From Actinophytocola sp044466355 (GTDB lineage Bacteria > Actinomycetota > Actinomycetes > Mycobacteriales > Pseudonocardiaceae), in the NCBI RefSeq assembly GCF_044466355.1, contig NZ_JBITMQ010000002.1:806001-870000 (forward strand): DNA of 64,000 nucleotides, in the 5' to 3' direction. Below are positions 18,249 through 29,948 of the stretch, piece by piece; the first letter of the stretch is position 1, and each line of letters starts with the position of its first letter. The notes below the pieces were generated by a model. It did not search any database and was not told the origin of the DNA. It saw only the letters and a program-made list of their open reading frames with translations. The translations under genes and the position numbers were made by a program.

Positions 18249-19426
18249 CAGCGCTCCTGCAGTGCCTTGAGGTAGGACTCGACGTTGCGGCGCGTCTCGG
18301 CGAGCGAATCGCCGCCGAACTTCTCCAGCGCGGCCTCGGCGAGCACGAGCCCGACCACCGACTCCAGCACCACACCGGCGCGGGGCACGGCGCACACGTC
18401 GGACCGCTGGTGGATCGCCACCGCCGGCTCGCCGGTCGCCGTGTCGATTGTGGACAGTGCACGCGGTACGGTCGAGATCGGCTTCATCGCAACCCGGGCA
18501 CGCAGCGGCTCACCGTTCGTGATCCCGCCTTCGAGGCCACCCGCCCGGTTGGTGCGCCGGGTGACGCCGGGGTGCGCGGGATCCATCTCGTCGTGCGCCT
18601 TGCTCCCCCACCGGCGCGCGGTGGTGAACCCGTCGCCGATCTCGACGCCCTTCATCGCCTGCACCCCCATCAGGGCGGCGGCGAGCCGGGCGTCGAGGCG
18701 GCGGTCCCAGTGCACGTGGGACCCCAGCCCCGGCGGCAGCCCGTAGGCGATGACCTCGATGACCCCGCCGACGGTGTCCCCGGCCTCCTTGACCGCCTCC
18801 ACCTCGGCGACCATGGCCTCGGTGCCCGCCGGGTCGAACGCCCGGACGGGACTCTCGTCGATGGCGTCGAGGTCCCCGGGACCGGGCAACGGCCCCTCCG
18901 GCGCCTCGGCGCCGCCGATCGAGACGACGTGGCTGACGATCTCCACACCCAGCAGCTGCCGCAGGAACTGCCGCGCGACGGTGCCCAGCGCCGTGCGGGC
19001 GGCGGTCTCCCGTGCGCTGGCCCGTTCGAGCACGGGGCGTGCGTCGTCGAACCCGAACTTCTGCATGCCGGCGAGGTCGGCGTGCCCGGGCCGGGGGCGG
19101 GTCAGCGGCTCGTTGCGGGCCAGCCCGGCGAGTTCGGCGGGGTCCACGGGGTCCGCGGACATGACCTTCTCCCACTTGGGCCACTCGGCGTTGTCGATCC
19201 GCACCGCGACCGGCCCACCCTGGGTGAGCCCGTGCCGGACCCCACCGAGGAACTCGACCTGATCGGTCTCGAAGCCCATGCGCGGGCTGCGCCCGAACCC
19301 GAGCCGCCGACGCGCGAGCTGCTTGTTCAGGTCCGTGGTCGTGACCTCGACCCCGGCAACCATGCCTTCGAGCACGGCGACCAGCGCGGGCCCGTGCGAC
19401 TCCCCAGCGGTGATCCAACGCAACAC
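18245..19426 (-). CDS. aroC: Chorismate synthase
   Basis: Makes chorismate from EPSP using reduced FMN. 393 residues. The N-terminal LRWITAGESHGPAL, the RPGHADLAGMQKF block and the C-terminal FGGDSLAETRRNVESYL are signatures. GTG 19426 is chosen because it gives the canonical M-L-R-W start. It leads aroC-aroK-(AlkZ-like)-aroB. The 103-bp gap upstream holds no recognised element. Confidence 0.96.
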   Translation of the reverse strand: MLRWITAGESHGPALVAVLEGMVAGVEVTTTDLNKQLARRRLGFGRSPRMGFETDQVEFLGGVRHGLTQGGPVAVRIDNAEWPKWEKVMSADPVDPAELAGLARNEPLTRPRPGHADLAGMQKFGFDDARPVLERASARETAARTALGTVARQFLRQLLGVEIVSHVVSIGGAEAPEGPLPGPGDLDAIDESPVRAFDPAGTEAMVAEVEAVKEAGDTVGGVIEVIAYGLPPGLGSHVHWDRRLDARLAAALMGVQAMKGVEIGDGFTTARRWGSKAHDEMDPAHPGVTRRTNRAGGLEGGITNGEPLRARVAMKPISTVPRALSTIDTATGEPAVAIHQRSDVCAVPRAGVVLESVVGLVLAEAALEKFGGDSLAETRRNVESYLKALQERW

Positions 19427-19529
19427 CCGACGATCCTGTCATGCCCGCGGAACACCCCGATCGGCGGTCGCACGTTCACCACCCCGGGCCCTCACCCCGA
19501 GCACCTGCCGTGACGTGCTCGTTGTCGGC

Positions 19530-20018
19530 TCACCTCCTCGTCAGCGCCGCGATCAGGCCGGCACGGTGGGGCCAGCGCCGCGACAGGTCGGCACGGTCCG
19601 CGGGTTCGAAGTCGCTCGGCACGAACCCGGGCGCCATCGTGTTGCCGTAGACCCCGTACTCGCCGCCCTGCCGCAGCCGCGCACCCATCCAGGTGCCGCT
19701 CGGGACCGTGTACTGCACGCGCTGCCCGCCGAGCACGTCGGTGCCCAGGACGACCAGCTCGTCGCGGCCGTCCGGGTGCAGCAGGAGCAGCTCGATCGGA
19801 TCACCGAGGTAGAAGTGCCAGATCTCGTCGGTCGGTAACCGGTGCAGGTCCGAGAACGAGCCGGGTTCGTCGGTGAACATCGCCACCATCGCGGTGGAGA
19901 GCGGCTTGCCGTCGGGCCCTTTGCCCGCCGACTCGTAGGTGGCGGTGAACAGCACGTCCTCCTGCGGCAGCTTGGTCATCTGCCACAGCTGCCGCAGTTG
20001 TTCAGCGGTTGGTCTCAT
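19530..20018 (-). CDS. Cupin protein of the DUF985 family
   Basis: 162 residues from ATG 20018, with AAGGA eight bases upstream. The cupin core is visible as FSDLHRLPTDEIWHFYLGDPIELLLLHPDG and the later GGEYGVYGNTMAPGFVPSDFE. DUF985 proteins are small double-stranded beta-helix proteins related to sugar or ureide binding cupins; no reaction is established. The start overlaps the end of the upstream membrane gene by 17 bp, suggesting coupled translation. Confidence 0.8.
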   Translation of the reverse strand: MRPTAEQLRQLWQMTKLPQEDVLFTATYESAGKGPDGKPLSTAMVAMFTDEPGSFSDLHRLPTDEIWHFYLGDPIELLLLHPDGRDELVVLGTDVLGGQRVQYTVPSGTWMGARLRQGGEYGVYGNTMAPGFVPSDFEPADRADLSRRWPHRAGLIAALTRR

Positions 20019-20526
20019 GACGTCGTCCTTGTGTGTGGTGCCGGTGTCGCAACTCCGCGAGAAGGCGGTCGAACTCGGCGGCGGACAGGATGTCGGACAT
20101 CCGCCACGGGCGGCGCTCCCCATGGAGCGTGCCCTGGAGCGGCAGCTCGACGGTCTGACCGTCGACGAGGTCGACGCACACCTGCCGAGCCGTCACGATC
20201 TGCAGCGGGCCGGAGGTCAGGCGGGTGATCTTCTGAGTGCGGACGCCCAGCACGACGGACCAGCTGACGGTCAAGGTCCGCAGCGGCGTCCGGACCCGAA
20301 GGCCGTGGCCGCAGACGTACGTGCCCACCATCAGGAGCCGGCACGAGAAGCCGATGAACGCACCACCGATCAGCAGCTCGATCACCAGCCAGGCGGCCGC
20401 GGTGCCGTTCCACGCCCGCGAGAGGATCGCCGCGATACCTCCCGCGGTCACGAGCACGCCGATGACGAGCATGCCGGTGCAGACCAAGACCATTCCTGCC
20501 GTCAGCCCCAGGCGGCGCCACCCCAT
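20002..20526 (-). CDS. Two-helix membrane protein with a PH-like domain, function unknown
   Basis: About 174 residues from ATG 20526; a start at 20556 is possible. Two transmembrane helices (about residues 5-35 and 42-66) are followed by a soluble beta-rich part (GLRVRTPLRTLTVSWSVVLGVRTQKITR...QIVTARQVCVDLVDGQTVELPL). That layout resembles bacterial PH-domain membrane proteins. It overlaps the DUF985 gene. I do not recognise a specific function. Confidence 0.6.
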   Translation of the reverse strand: MGWRRLGLTAGMVLVCTGMLVIGVLVTAGGIAAILSRAWNGTAAAWLVIELLIGGAFIGFSCRLLMVGTYVCGHGLRVRTPLRTLTVSWSVVLGVRTQKITRLTSGPLQIVTARQVCVDLVDGQTVELPLQGTLHGERRPWRMSDILSAAEFDRLLAELRHRHHTQGRRHETNR

Positions 20527-20631
20527 GAACACAGTCTGTGGCCGCCGGCAGGCCATGCGGGCTGCGTGAACCGTGTCGTGCGATGAGCGTGCGGTGGCTG
20601 GACGGTGTCACGGGCGCGGTTCCGTTCGGAG

Positions 20632-21267
20632 TCATGGCGACAGCGCCGGGAAGGTGGCGATGACGTAGGTCGCCGCCAGGAGCGCTGGGCCGTGCGGGAT
20701 GCCGGTGCGCCAGGCGGCGCGGTGGCGTCGTGGGGCCGCGGCGTGCAGGGCCAGTGTCAGCAGCGCCGCCAGCGTGGTGCCCACCAACACCGCTGGTAAG
20801 CCCACCGCTCCCAGCACCGCGCCCTGGCTGCCCGACAGTTTGACGTCGCCGCCGCCCATCGCGGCGGGGCGGAGGAGGTGGAGCGCCAGGTAGATCGCGC
20901 CCAGGAGGGCCGCGCCGAGTAACGCGCCGTACGCCACGTGCAAGCCGGATTGCGTTGCCGCCAGCGCGGTTGTGGCGGCCGTTGCCGGGTAGGCCGACAG
21001 CGTCAACACGTTCGGCAGGCGGCGGTGTTTCAGGTCCACCACGGTCAGCGTGACCGCGAACCACGCCACCACCAACGGGATCGGCAGCCACCACCACGGG
21101 AGGTGGCCGGTTTCCGTGCGCCAGCCCGCAAGCGCCCACAGGACGGCGACCGCGCCGATGCACCATCCACTGTGGACGGACGCGCCTCTCCGCAGGCGGG
21201 CCAACAGAGTCCGGGCGGCCACACCTGCCGCGGCGCCCGCGGCGGCGAGAAGGACGGTGAGGTTCAT
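20632..21267 (-). CDS. Prepilin peptidase (A24 family), short form
   Basis: 211 residues with about seven hydrophobic helices. The two catalytic aspartates of type IV prepilin peptidases appear in VDLKHRRLPN and MGGGDVKL. It lacks the N-terminal cysteine-rich methyltransferase domain of PilD, as in many actinobacterial members and TadV-like enzymes. It should cleave leader peptides of type IV/Tad pilins; no pilin gene is in the window. It lies downstream of aroE; the weak ribosome binding site makes ATG 21267 likely but not certain. Confidence 0.85.
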   Translation of the reverse strand: MNLTVLLAAAGAAAGVAARTLLARLRRGASVHSGWCIGAVAVLWALAGWRTETGHLPWWWLPIPLVVAWFAVTLTVVDLKHRRLPNVLTLSAYPATAATTALAATQSGLHVAYGALLGAALLGAIYLALHLLRPAAMGGGDVKLSGSQGAVLGAVGLPAVLVGTTLAALLTLALHAAAPRRHRAAWRTGIPHGPALLAATYVIATFPALSP

Positions 21268-21388
21268 GGGTTCCACGATCCGCCGCGGAACGCGGGTGCG
21301 GCAAGGACAAGGCCGAGCGAATGGGACTTTCGTTCGGGAAATTCGTCCGGCGCACACTACAAGTCCCTTGTGGACAGTGGCCGCCCGG

Positions 21389-22237
21389 TCAGAGCGGAAG
21401 CGGCAGGATTCCCCCGGTCGCGGTGTACAGCGCGTCGCGCATGGCCTGCCGCGGCGCCACCATTCCGGTGAACAGCTCCACCTGCCCGAAAGCCTGGTGC
21501 AGCAACATGTCCAGGCCGGTCGCGACGCTGCCACCCCGGTCGGCGACGGCCCCTGCCAGCGGCGTCGGCCACGGGTGGTAGATCACGTCCAGCAGGAACG
21601 GGGTGCCACCGAGCGCCGCCGGGTCCACCGCGTCCGGCGGGACCGTGTTCACCAGCACCGCGGCGTCCCCCACCAATGCGGGGAAGTCCGCCGACGCCCA
21701 CGCGACGACGTCGAGCTTCATGCCCACCGCCGCCGCGCAGGCCACCGCCGCCCCGGCTCGTGCCCGGTCCCGCACGACGACCGTCGCCGACGACACGCCC
21801 AGCTCGGCGAGGCCGGCGAGCGCGGCACGCGCGGTGCCGCCCGCGCCCAGCACGACCGCCGACGTGCCCGTGCCGAACCCGGCCGCGCGCAGTGCGCCCG
21901 CGACGCCGTCGACGTCGGTGCAGTCCGCGAACCAGCCGTTCTCGCCGCGCACCAACGTGTTCGCCGCGCCGACCGCCGTCGCGCGCGCTGTCGCCGTCGT
22001 GGCGAAGGCCAGCGCCGCGCCCTTGCCGGGCATCGTCACGGACAGCCCGACCCACGAGGCGTCCAGGCTGGCGACCAGTGCGGGCAGCTCGGCCTCCGAC
22101 GCCTCCAACCGCGTGTACGTCCAGGGCAAACCGAGGGCCTCGTACGCCGCGCCATGCAACACAGGTGACAGCGAATGGGCTACCGGCTTGCCCACCACCG
22201 CCGCCCGTCTGGTGGCGGCGAGGTCGTCAGTAGGCAT
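21389..22237 (-). CDS. aroE: Shikimate dehydrogenase
   Basis: Reduces 3-dehydroshikimate with NADPH. About 282 residues. The N-terminal substrate site AVVGKPVAHSLSPVLHGAAYEALGL, catalytic Lys in SVTMPGKG, NTLV, the DCTDVDG segment and the nucleotide-binding GAGGTARAA are visible. A GTG-ATG pair gives two adjacent possible starts; ATG 22237 is reported. It overlaps the end of mltG. Same order aroE-mltG-ruvX-alaS as M. tuberculosis Rv2552c-Rv2555c. Confidence 0.94.
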   Translation of the reverse strand: MPTDDLAATRRAAVVGKPVAHSLSPVLHGAAYEALGLPWTYTRLEASEAELPALVASLDASWVGLSVTMPGKGAALAFATTATARATAVGAANTLVRGENGWFADCTDVDGVAGALRAAGFGTGTSAVVLGAGGTARAALAGLAELGVSSATVVVRDRARAGAAVACAAAVGMKLDVVAWASADFPALVGDAAVLVNTVPPDAVDPAALGGTPFLLDVIYHPWPTPLAGAVADRGGSVATGLDMLLHQAFGQVELFTGMVAPRQAMRDALYTATGGILPLPL

Positions 22238-23501
22238 CACGCTCGTTCGCCAGGTCCACGTTCCGCTCGTGCTCGTCGTTGGTCTTCGCGAAGCACGACG
22301 TGCCGTCCTTCTCGCACACCACGAAGAACAACCAGTCGCCGGGCTCCGGCTTGACGGCCGCCTCGATGGCCTCCTTGCCGGGCGCGGAGATCGGCGTCGG
22401 CGGCAGGCCGGTGTTGCCGTAGGTGTTGTACGGGCCCACCCGGGCGCGGTCCTCGGCGGTCGTGCGGATCATCGGGCGGTCCAGCACGTAGTTGATGGTG
22501 GAGTCGTACTGGAGCTTCATCGAGTCGCGGAGACGGTTGTACGTCACGCGCGACACCTTGCCGAAGTCCTTCGTGACGGCTTCCTTCTCCACCAGCGACG
22601 CCATCACGAGCACCTGGTACGGCGTGTACCCGGTGTCCGTGGCGATGTCGGGCAGCCCGTAGGCCTGCATCTGCATCGCGGACTGGGACACCAGCTGCTG
22701 CCACAGTTCTTCCGGCGTCGAACCCGGCTTGACGTCGTACACGCCGGGCATGATCAGGCCCTCGAGCCGCCGCTTCGGCTCCGCCTTGGCGGCATCCGGC
22801 ACGGCCCAGTCCGGCACCCCGAGCTTCGCGAGATCCGCTTTCACGACCACGTCGAGCAACTGAGCGGGTTGCACACAGGTGCTCTTGCCGTCGAGTTCCG
22901 CGCAGGACGCGTCAGCGAGCATCGACGTGATGCCCTTGACCACCTTGTCGCCCTTCAGCTTGATGTCCTCGAACTGCGCACCAGGCTTGATCTGCAGGGC
23001 ACCCACCCGCGACTCGGGGTTCACGATCTTGGTGACCGCGGCCGCGCCGGAGGCGTTCTTCTTCATCACGTAGTAGCCGGGCTGCACGCCGCGGACGTCG
23101 GCGTTCGACTCGGCCGCCGCGACGAACGCGCGTGAGCTGGCCACGACACCGGCGTCCACGAGCGTGGTCGCGATGTCACCGGTCGAGTCGCCGTCCTGCA
23201 CCTGGATGACCACGTCGCCCTCGCCCTGACCGGCGAAGTCCTCGTAGTCCCCGATGCCGGTCAGTTGCTTGTAGCCGTAGTAGCCGCCCGCCGCGATGAG
23301 CGCGAGCACCAGGACCATGCCGATCCACAGCCCTGTCCTGCGCTTCTTCTTCGGCGGTGGCGGAGGCTTGCGTCCCCGCCGCTCACGGCTGTCGCGCCTG
23401 TCACGGCTGTCACCCCGGTCGCGGCTGTCGCGGCGCACTGGCCGGTGCCGTTCGGTCGGTGCCTCGCCGAACAGGTCGAGGTCGTCGTCGTGTTGGGTCA
23501 T
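22227..23501 (-). CDS. mltG: Endolytic murein transglycosylase MltG
   Basis: Cuts nascent glycan strands and so sets peptidoglycan chain length. 424 residues: cytoplasmic N-terminus rich in Arg/Asp/Ser repeats (RRDSRDRGDSRDRRDS) and a PPPPPKKKRR stretch, one membrane helix (about 57-77), then LysM-like and YceG catalytic domains. The catalytic Glu is in VMASLVEKEA, followed by VTYNRL and NTYGNTGLPPTPI, the family hallmarks. It overlaps ruvX by 4 bp. The charged cytoplasmic tail is longer than in proteobacterial MltG, as usual for actinobacteria. Confidence 0.95.
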   Translation of the reverse strand: MTQHDDDLDLFGEAPTERHRPVRRDSRDRGDSRDRRDSRERRGRKPPPPPKKKRRTGLWIGMVLVLALIAAGGYYGYKQLTGIGDYEDFAGQGEGDVVIQVQDGDSTGDIATTLVDAGVVASSRAFVAAAESNADVRGVQPGYYVMKKNASGAAAVTKIVNPESRVGALQIKPGAQFEDIKLKGDKVVKGITSMLADASCAELDGKSTCVQPAQLLDVVVKADLAKLGVPDWAVPDAAKAEPKRRLEGLIMPGVYDVKPGSTPEELWQQLVSQSAMQMQAYGLPDIATDTGYTPYQVLVMASLVEKEAVTKDFGKVSRVTYNRLRDSMKLQYDSTINYVLDRPMIRTTAEDRARVGPYNTYGNTGLPPTPISAPGKEAIEAAVKPEPGDWLFFVVCEKDGTSCFAKTNDEHERNVDLANERDAY

Positions 23502-23982
23502 CGCTGCTGTGCCTCCGGGGGCGTCTGGCGTGCCCGTCCGTCCAGCCAGGCCTGCAAGATCTCGACGGCCGCCGCCTGGTCGACCACCGCCCGCTGTTGC
23601 TTCCCACGCACTCCGCGATCGCTGAGCATTCTGGTGGCGCTGACCGTAGTCAAGCGTTCGTCGGCCAACCGCACCGGGACCGGGCGCACACGCCGCCTCA
23701 GCTTCCTGGCGTACGCGGTCGCGATCGCCGCGGCCTTGCCATGACGGGCCGCGAGCGTCCTGGGCAAACCGACCACCACTTCGACCACCTCGTGCTCGAC
23801 AACGAGCTCGGCGAGGCGATCGAGGTCGCTGTCCGAGCGTTCGTCGCGAGACAGCGTAACGAGTGGTGTCGCGAGCACCGGACCGGGATCGCTCAGTGCG
23901 ACTCCGACCCGCACGGATCCGACGTCGATGCCGAGCCTGCGGCCGGGCCCTGGGTCACCAGGGCCCGGCCGATCAGGTTCGG

Positions 23983-23986
<4 letters not shown>
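23498..23986 (-). CDS. ruvX: RuvX/YqgF putative Holliday-junction resolvase
   Basis: 162 residues of RNase H fold: RRLGIDVGSVRVGVALSD with the first catalytic Asp, VVEVVVGLPRTL in the middle, VRLADERLTTVSA and VVDQAAAVEILQAWL at the end. YqgF family members process pre-16S rRNA 5' ends in E. coli and have been proposed as resolvases. ATG 23986 overlaps the alaS stop (ATGA); the open frame upstream to 24631 is inside alaS. Coupled to mltG downstream. Confidence 0.93.
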
Positions 23987-26652
<2,666 letters not shown>

Positions 26653-26725
26653 GGGTCAGGTCCTTGTGGTCGGGAAGGGTGCGAAGGTCCGGCGAGGCGG
26701 ACAGCGCCGCGCGACAGGGCGCGGC

Positions 26726-27043
26726 TCAGCTGCCCGCCCTGTTAGCTCGCGCCCCGGCCGACCGGGCCGGCCTGCGCTCGTCACGGCCGCCGAGGGCACG
26801 CCGCGCCACGGGGCTGACCCCGGACCGCTGCTCCACCACCTCGGACAACTCCTCTTCCCGTTCTGACATGCCCGCGCGGACGTCGGCACCGAAGGCACCG
26901 ATCGCGCCGGCGAGTTCGCTGATCGCCTCACCCAGGTTACCCGCGATGCCCGCTGGGGTCGCCTGCTTTGCCGTCTCCCTGGCTTTGCGGGACAGCGCGA
27001 CGCCGGTCGCGACACCGACACCGAGCCAGAACAGCCGCTTCAC
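26726..27043 (-). CDS. Small membrane protein, DUF6167-like
   Basis: 105 residues from GTG 27043. One N-terminal hydrophobic segment (RLFWLGVGVATGVALSRK), then a short amphipathic helical region (IAGNLGEAISELAGAIGAFGADVRAGMSEREEELSEVVEQ) and a basic tail. Such proteins precede alaS in many actinobacteria; function unknown. The ribosome binding site GAGGGGG and the start codon lie at the end of the last 77-bp repeat unit, so the three repeat units separate this gene from DUF948. Confidence 0.75.
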   Translation of the reverse strand: MKRLFWLGVGVATGVALSRKARETAKQATPAGIAGNLGEAISELAGAIGAFGADVRAGMSEREEELSEVVEQRSGVSPVARRALGGRDERRPARSAGARANRAGS

Positions 27044-27271
27044 GACGCCCCCTCGCAGGCTCCGTGGCGCCGCTCGCGGTCGCTCTGTGTTCTCTGGTTC
27101 GCTACGCAAGCTCCGCTCACGACGCCCCCTCGCAGGCTCCGTGGCGCCGCCCGCGGTCGCTCTGTGTTCTCTGGTTCGCTACGCAAGCTCCGCTCACGAC
27201 GCCCCCTCGCAGGCTCCGTGGCGCCGCCCGCGGTCGCTCTGTGTTCTCTGGTTCGCTACGCAAGCTCCGCT
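27041..27271 (-). repeat. Three tandem 77-bp repeats filling the DUF948/DUF6167 spacer
   Basis: Units at 27041-27117, 27118-27194 and 27195-27271; units 2 and 3 are identical and unit 1 differs by one visible substitution. On the minus strand each unit begins GTGAGCGGAGCTTGCG, includes GCGAACCAGAGAACACAGAGC, and ends with GAGGGGGCGTC, a ribosome binding site placed just before the next GTG. The unit thus spans stop codon to next start codon. Read in frame, every unit is a 26-codon open frame ending TCGTGA, overlapping the next GTG. The core recurs after nusB and, altered, at pyrB/pyrC. Confidence 0.9.
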
Positions 27272-27684
27272 CACGATGTCTCGGCTCCCTTGCGCCTGCC
27301 GCGCCGGGCGTGCTTGCCGTCCGACTCGCCCTTGGCCTTCTTGCGGGCCTTCATCGCCTTGCTGACGCCGTAGGAGAACGCGGCGGCCTTCACGAGCGGG
27401 CCACCGAGCGTGGCGGTGAACACCGAGGTCAGCGCCGAGACGTTGCCGGTGACGGCCTGCGTGTTCGACGTGATGCCGTCGACACGCTCCAGCTGCGTGT
27501 TCACCCGCGTGAGCGTGGTGTTGGCCTCGGTGAAGATCGGGTCGGTGTTGGTGTGCGCCTTGCGGATCGCGATGGTCGCCTCGTCGAGCGTGCGCCCGAG
27601 CTTGATCAACGGGATCGCCAGCAGCAGAACGAGCAGCACGAACGCGCCGGCCGCGATCAGCGCGGCGATCTGCCCTGCTGACAC
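27271..27684 (-). CDS. DUF948 membrane-anchored protein
   Basis: 137 residues: one N-terminal transmembrane helix (QIAALIAAGAFVLLVLLLAIPLIKLG), then a heptad-rich helical region (TLDEATIAIRKAHTNTDPIFTEANTTLTRVNTQLERVDGI) and a Lys/Arg-rich tail. This is the DUF948 layout, thought to act as membrane-tethered coiled coils; no biochemical role is known. GTG 27684 has GGAGG six bases before it. Its TGA stop is the first TGA of the 77-bp repeat array. It sits upstream of DUF6167 and alaS as in related genomes. Confidence 0.85.
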   Translation of the reverse strand: MSAGQIAALIAAGAFVLLVLLLAIPLIKLGRTLDEATIAIRKAHTNTDPIFTEANTTLTRVNTQLERVDGITSNTQAVTGNVSALTSVFTATLGGPLVKAAAFSYGVSKAMKARKKAKGESDGKHARRGRRKGAETS

Positions 27685-27759
27685 GAGCCCTCCAAGGAAG
27701 TGAGTGGTCTGCGAATGCCGGTCAGGTTACCGCGCGCCACCGACACCGGCCCGTTCGGA

Positions 27760-28569
27760 TCAGATGATCAGACCGGCGTGTCCGTCCAGCGTGTGCAGCG
27801 TGGTGTCCCGGTCGGCGCGGGGCAGTTCGAGCAGCGCCCGTTCGATGCCCGCGTCGGCCAGTCGTGCCAGCGCGTCCTTGTCCGCGGGGGCGTTCATCAC
27901 GGTGACGGGGACGTCGCGGCTCAGCTGTTCGCGGATGGCGGCCACCTCACCGATGAGCGCGTCCGGTTCACCGGGGTAGATCGGCAGCCAGCCGTCGGCG
28001 TACTCGGCGATCTTGCGCGCCGCCGGTTTCCGGCCGCCGCCGACGAGCACCCGCGGCCCGCTGGGCGGTTTGGGCCACGAGTACAGGGGACCGAAGTCGA
28101 CGTGCTCGCCGTGGAACTCGGCCTCGTCCTGGCTCCAGATCGCGCGCATGGCGAGGACGTGCTCGCGCAGCACGGCGACCTTCTTCGCCGGGTCGACGCC
28201 GTGGGCGGCCAGTTCGCCGTCGTGCCAGCCCGCGCCGACGCCGATGACCACGCGGCCGCCCGAGAAGGTGTCGAGGCTCGCGATGGCCTTGGCGGTGACG
28301 ATCGGCTCGTGCTGGGCGGCGAGCAGGACCGACGTGCCGAGCGTGAGCCGCCGCGTCGCGCCCGCGACGACGGCGAGCGTCACGAGCGGGTCGGTGAGCC
28401 TCGGGTGCGAGTGCCGCTGGCCGTCGGGCAGGTCGTCGGCGCCCGCCACCGGGAGGTTCGTGTGCTCGCCGACGAACAGCGCCTCGAACCCGCGCTCTTC
28501 GAGGCCGCGGCCGAGGTCGGCGGGGTGGATCCCGTCACCGTGGAGCGTGTACCAGTAGCCGATCTTCAC
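27760..28569 (-). CDS. LLM-class F420-dependent oxidoreductase
   Basis: 269 residues of the luciferase-like fold. GYWYTLHGDGIHPADLGRGLEERGFEALFVGEHTNLP is the typical first barrel strand and EHT region; RLTLGTSVLLAAQHEPIVTAKAIASLDTFSGGRVVIGVGAGWH is the cofactor-binding core. Members use F420 (or FMN) on diverse substrates; the target here is unknown. GTG 28569 overlaps the rarA stop (GTGA), so it is probably co-translated with rarA; the open frame upstream lies in rarA. Confidence 0.9.
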   Translation of the reverse strand: MKIGYWYTLHGDGIHPADLGRGLEERGFEALFVGEHTNLPVAGADDLPDGQRHSHPRLTDPLVTLAVVAGATRRLTLGTSVLLAAQHEPIVTAKAIASLDTFSGGRVVIGVGAGWHDGELAAHGVDPAKKVAVLREHVLAMRAIWSQDEAEFHGEHVDFGPLYSWPKPPSGPRVLVGGGRKPAARKIAEYADGWLPIYPGEPDALIGEVAAIREQLSRDVPVTVMNAPADKDALARLADAGIERALLELPRADRDTTLHTLDGHAGLII

Positions 28570-29927
28570 CGGTTTCCCCTGATCGCGCGCCGCAGTTTCG
28601 GTACCCGCTCGGCGAGGGCGCGTTCTGCGCCGCGCTGGGTCGGTTGGTAGTAGTCCCTGCCCACCAGCTCGTCCGGCGGGTACTGCTGTTCGAGCACGCC
28701 TTCCGGGACGTCGTGCGGGTAGCGGTAGCCGGTCGCGTTGCCGAGCTTCTTCGCGCCCGCGTAGTGGCCGTCGCGCAGGTGGGGCGGGACGGTACCGACC
28801 GCGCCCTGGCGGACGTCGGCCATCGCGGCGCCGATGGCGGTGGTCACCGCGTTCGACTTGGGTGCGGTCGCCAGGTGCACGGTGGCGTGCGCGAGGTTGA
28901 GCGCGCACTCCGGCAGGCCGATCAGCTGCACGGCCTGCGCGGCGGCGGTGGCGGTCTGCAGCGCGGTCGGGTCGGCCATGCCGACGTCCTCGCTGGCGTG
29001 GATCACCAGGCGGCGCGCGATGAACCTCGGGTCCTCCCCCGCCTCGATCATGCGCGCCAGGTAGTGCAGCGCGGCGTCCACGTCGGAGCCGCGGATGGAC
29101 TTGATGAACGCGCTGATCACGTCGTAGTGCTGGTCGCCCTGGCGGTCGTAGCGGACGGCGGCCTTGTCGACGGTGGACTCGACGGTCGCGAGGTCCACGG
29201 TGCCGTCGTTCGTGGCGAGCGCGGAGTCGGCGGCGGCCTCGAGCGCGGTGAGCGCGCGGCGGGCGTCGCCACCGGCGAGCCGGACGATGTGGTCCTCGGC
29301 GTCGGTCTCCAGGGTGACCGTGCCGCCCAGGCCGCGTTCGTCGGCGACCGCGCGGCGCACCAGCGCGCGGACGTCGTCGTCGGTGAGCGACCGCAGTTGC
29401 AGTACGAGCGAGCGGGACAGCAGCGGGGAGACGACGGAGAAGAACGGGTTCTCCGTGGTTGCGGCGACCAGCAGCACGATCCGGTCCTCGACGGCGCCGA
29501 GCAGGGCGTCCTGCTGGGTGCGGGAGAAGCGGTGCACCTCGTCGATGAACAGGACGGTGGACTCACCGGAGTGCGTGAGGCGGCGGCGTGCCTCCTCGAT
29601 GACGCCGCGGACCTCCTTCACCCCGGCCGACAGCGCGGACAGCGCGACGAACCGGCGGCCGATCGCGCTCGACACCAGCATGGCGAGCGTGGTCTTGCCC
29701 GTGCCGGGCGGGCCGTACAGCATCAGCGACGCCGGGGCGGCGCCCTCCACGAGCCGCCGCAGCGGCGCACCGGGCCCCAGGAGGTGGTCCTGGCCGACCA
29801 CCTCGTCGAGCGTCGCGGGCCGCATGCGGACGGCGAGCGGCGCGTTCGCGCTCACCCGCTCCTTGCCGCCGGGGTGCCGCTCCTCCGGTGCGGTGTCGAA
29901 CAGTTCCAGGTCGAGCCCATCTTCCAC
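28566..29927 (-). CDS. rarA: Replication-associated recombination protein A (RarA/MgsA AAA+ ATPase)
   Basis: 453 residues. AAA+ clamp-loader-like ATPase acting at stalled forks: Walker A GPPGTGKTT near residue 72, Walker B LFIDEVHRF, sensor ATTENPFF, arginine finger LLSRSLVLQLR, and the C-terminal tetramerisation domain (AFIKSIRGSDVDAALHYLARMIEAGEDP, ASEDVGMADP). GTG 29927 has GGAGGC directly upstream. Same position between alaS and aspS as Rv2559c in M. tuberculosis. Confidence 0.95.
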   Translation of the reverse strand: MEDGLDLELFDTAPEERHPGGKERVSANAPLAVRMRPATLDEVVGQDHLLGPGAPLRRLVEGAAPASLMLYGPPGTGKTTLAMLVSSAIGRRFVALSALSAGVKEVRGVIEEARRRLTHSGESTVLFIDEVHRFSRTQQDALLGAVEDRIVLLVAATTENPFFSVVSPLLSRSLVLQLRSLTDDDVRALVRRAVADERGLGGTVTLETDAEDHIVRLAGGDARRALTALEAAADSALATNDGTVDLATVESTVDKAAVRYDRQGDQHYDVISAFIKSIRGSDVDAALHYLARMIEAGEDPRFIARRLVIHASEDVGMADPTALQTATAAAQAVQLIGLPECALNLAHATVHLATAPKSNAVTTAIGAAMADVRQGAVGTVPPHLRDGHYAGAKKLGNATGYRYPHDVPEGVLEQQYPPDELVGRDYYQPTQRGAERALAERVPKLRRAIRGNR

Positions 29928-29948
29928 GCCTCCGACGCTACCCGGGGC

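Noticed and set aside
27041..27271. CRISPR array or transposon remnant in the 77-bp repeats
   Set aside because: Units are directly abutting with no unique spacers, no palindromic repeat, and no transposase or terminal inverted repeats nearby.
27041..27271. Three 26-residue peptides as real genes
   Set aside because: They fall out of duplicating a spacer that begins and ends with GTGA; composition gives no sign of selection. Kept only as a finding about reinitiation.
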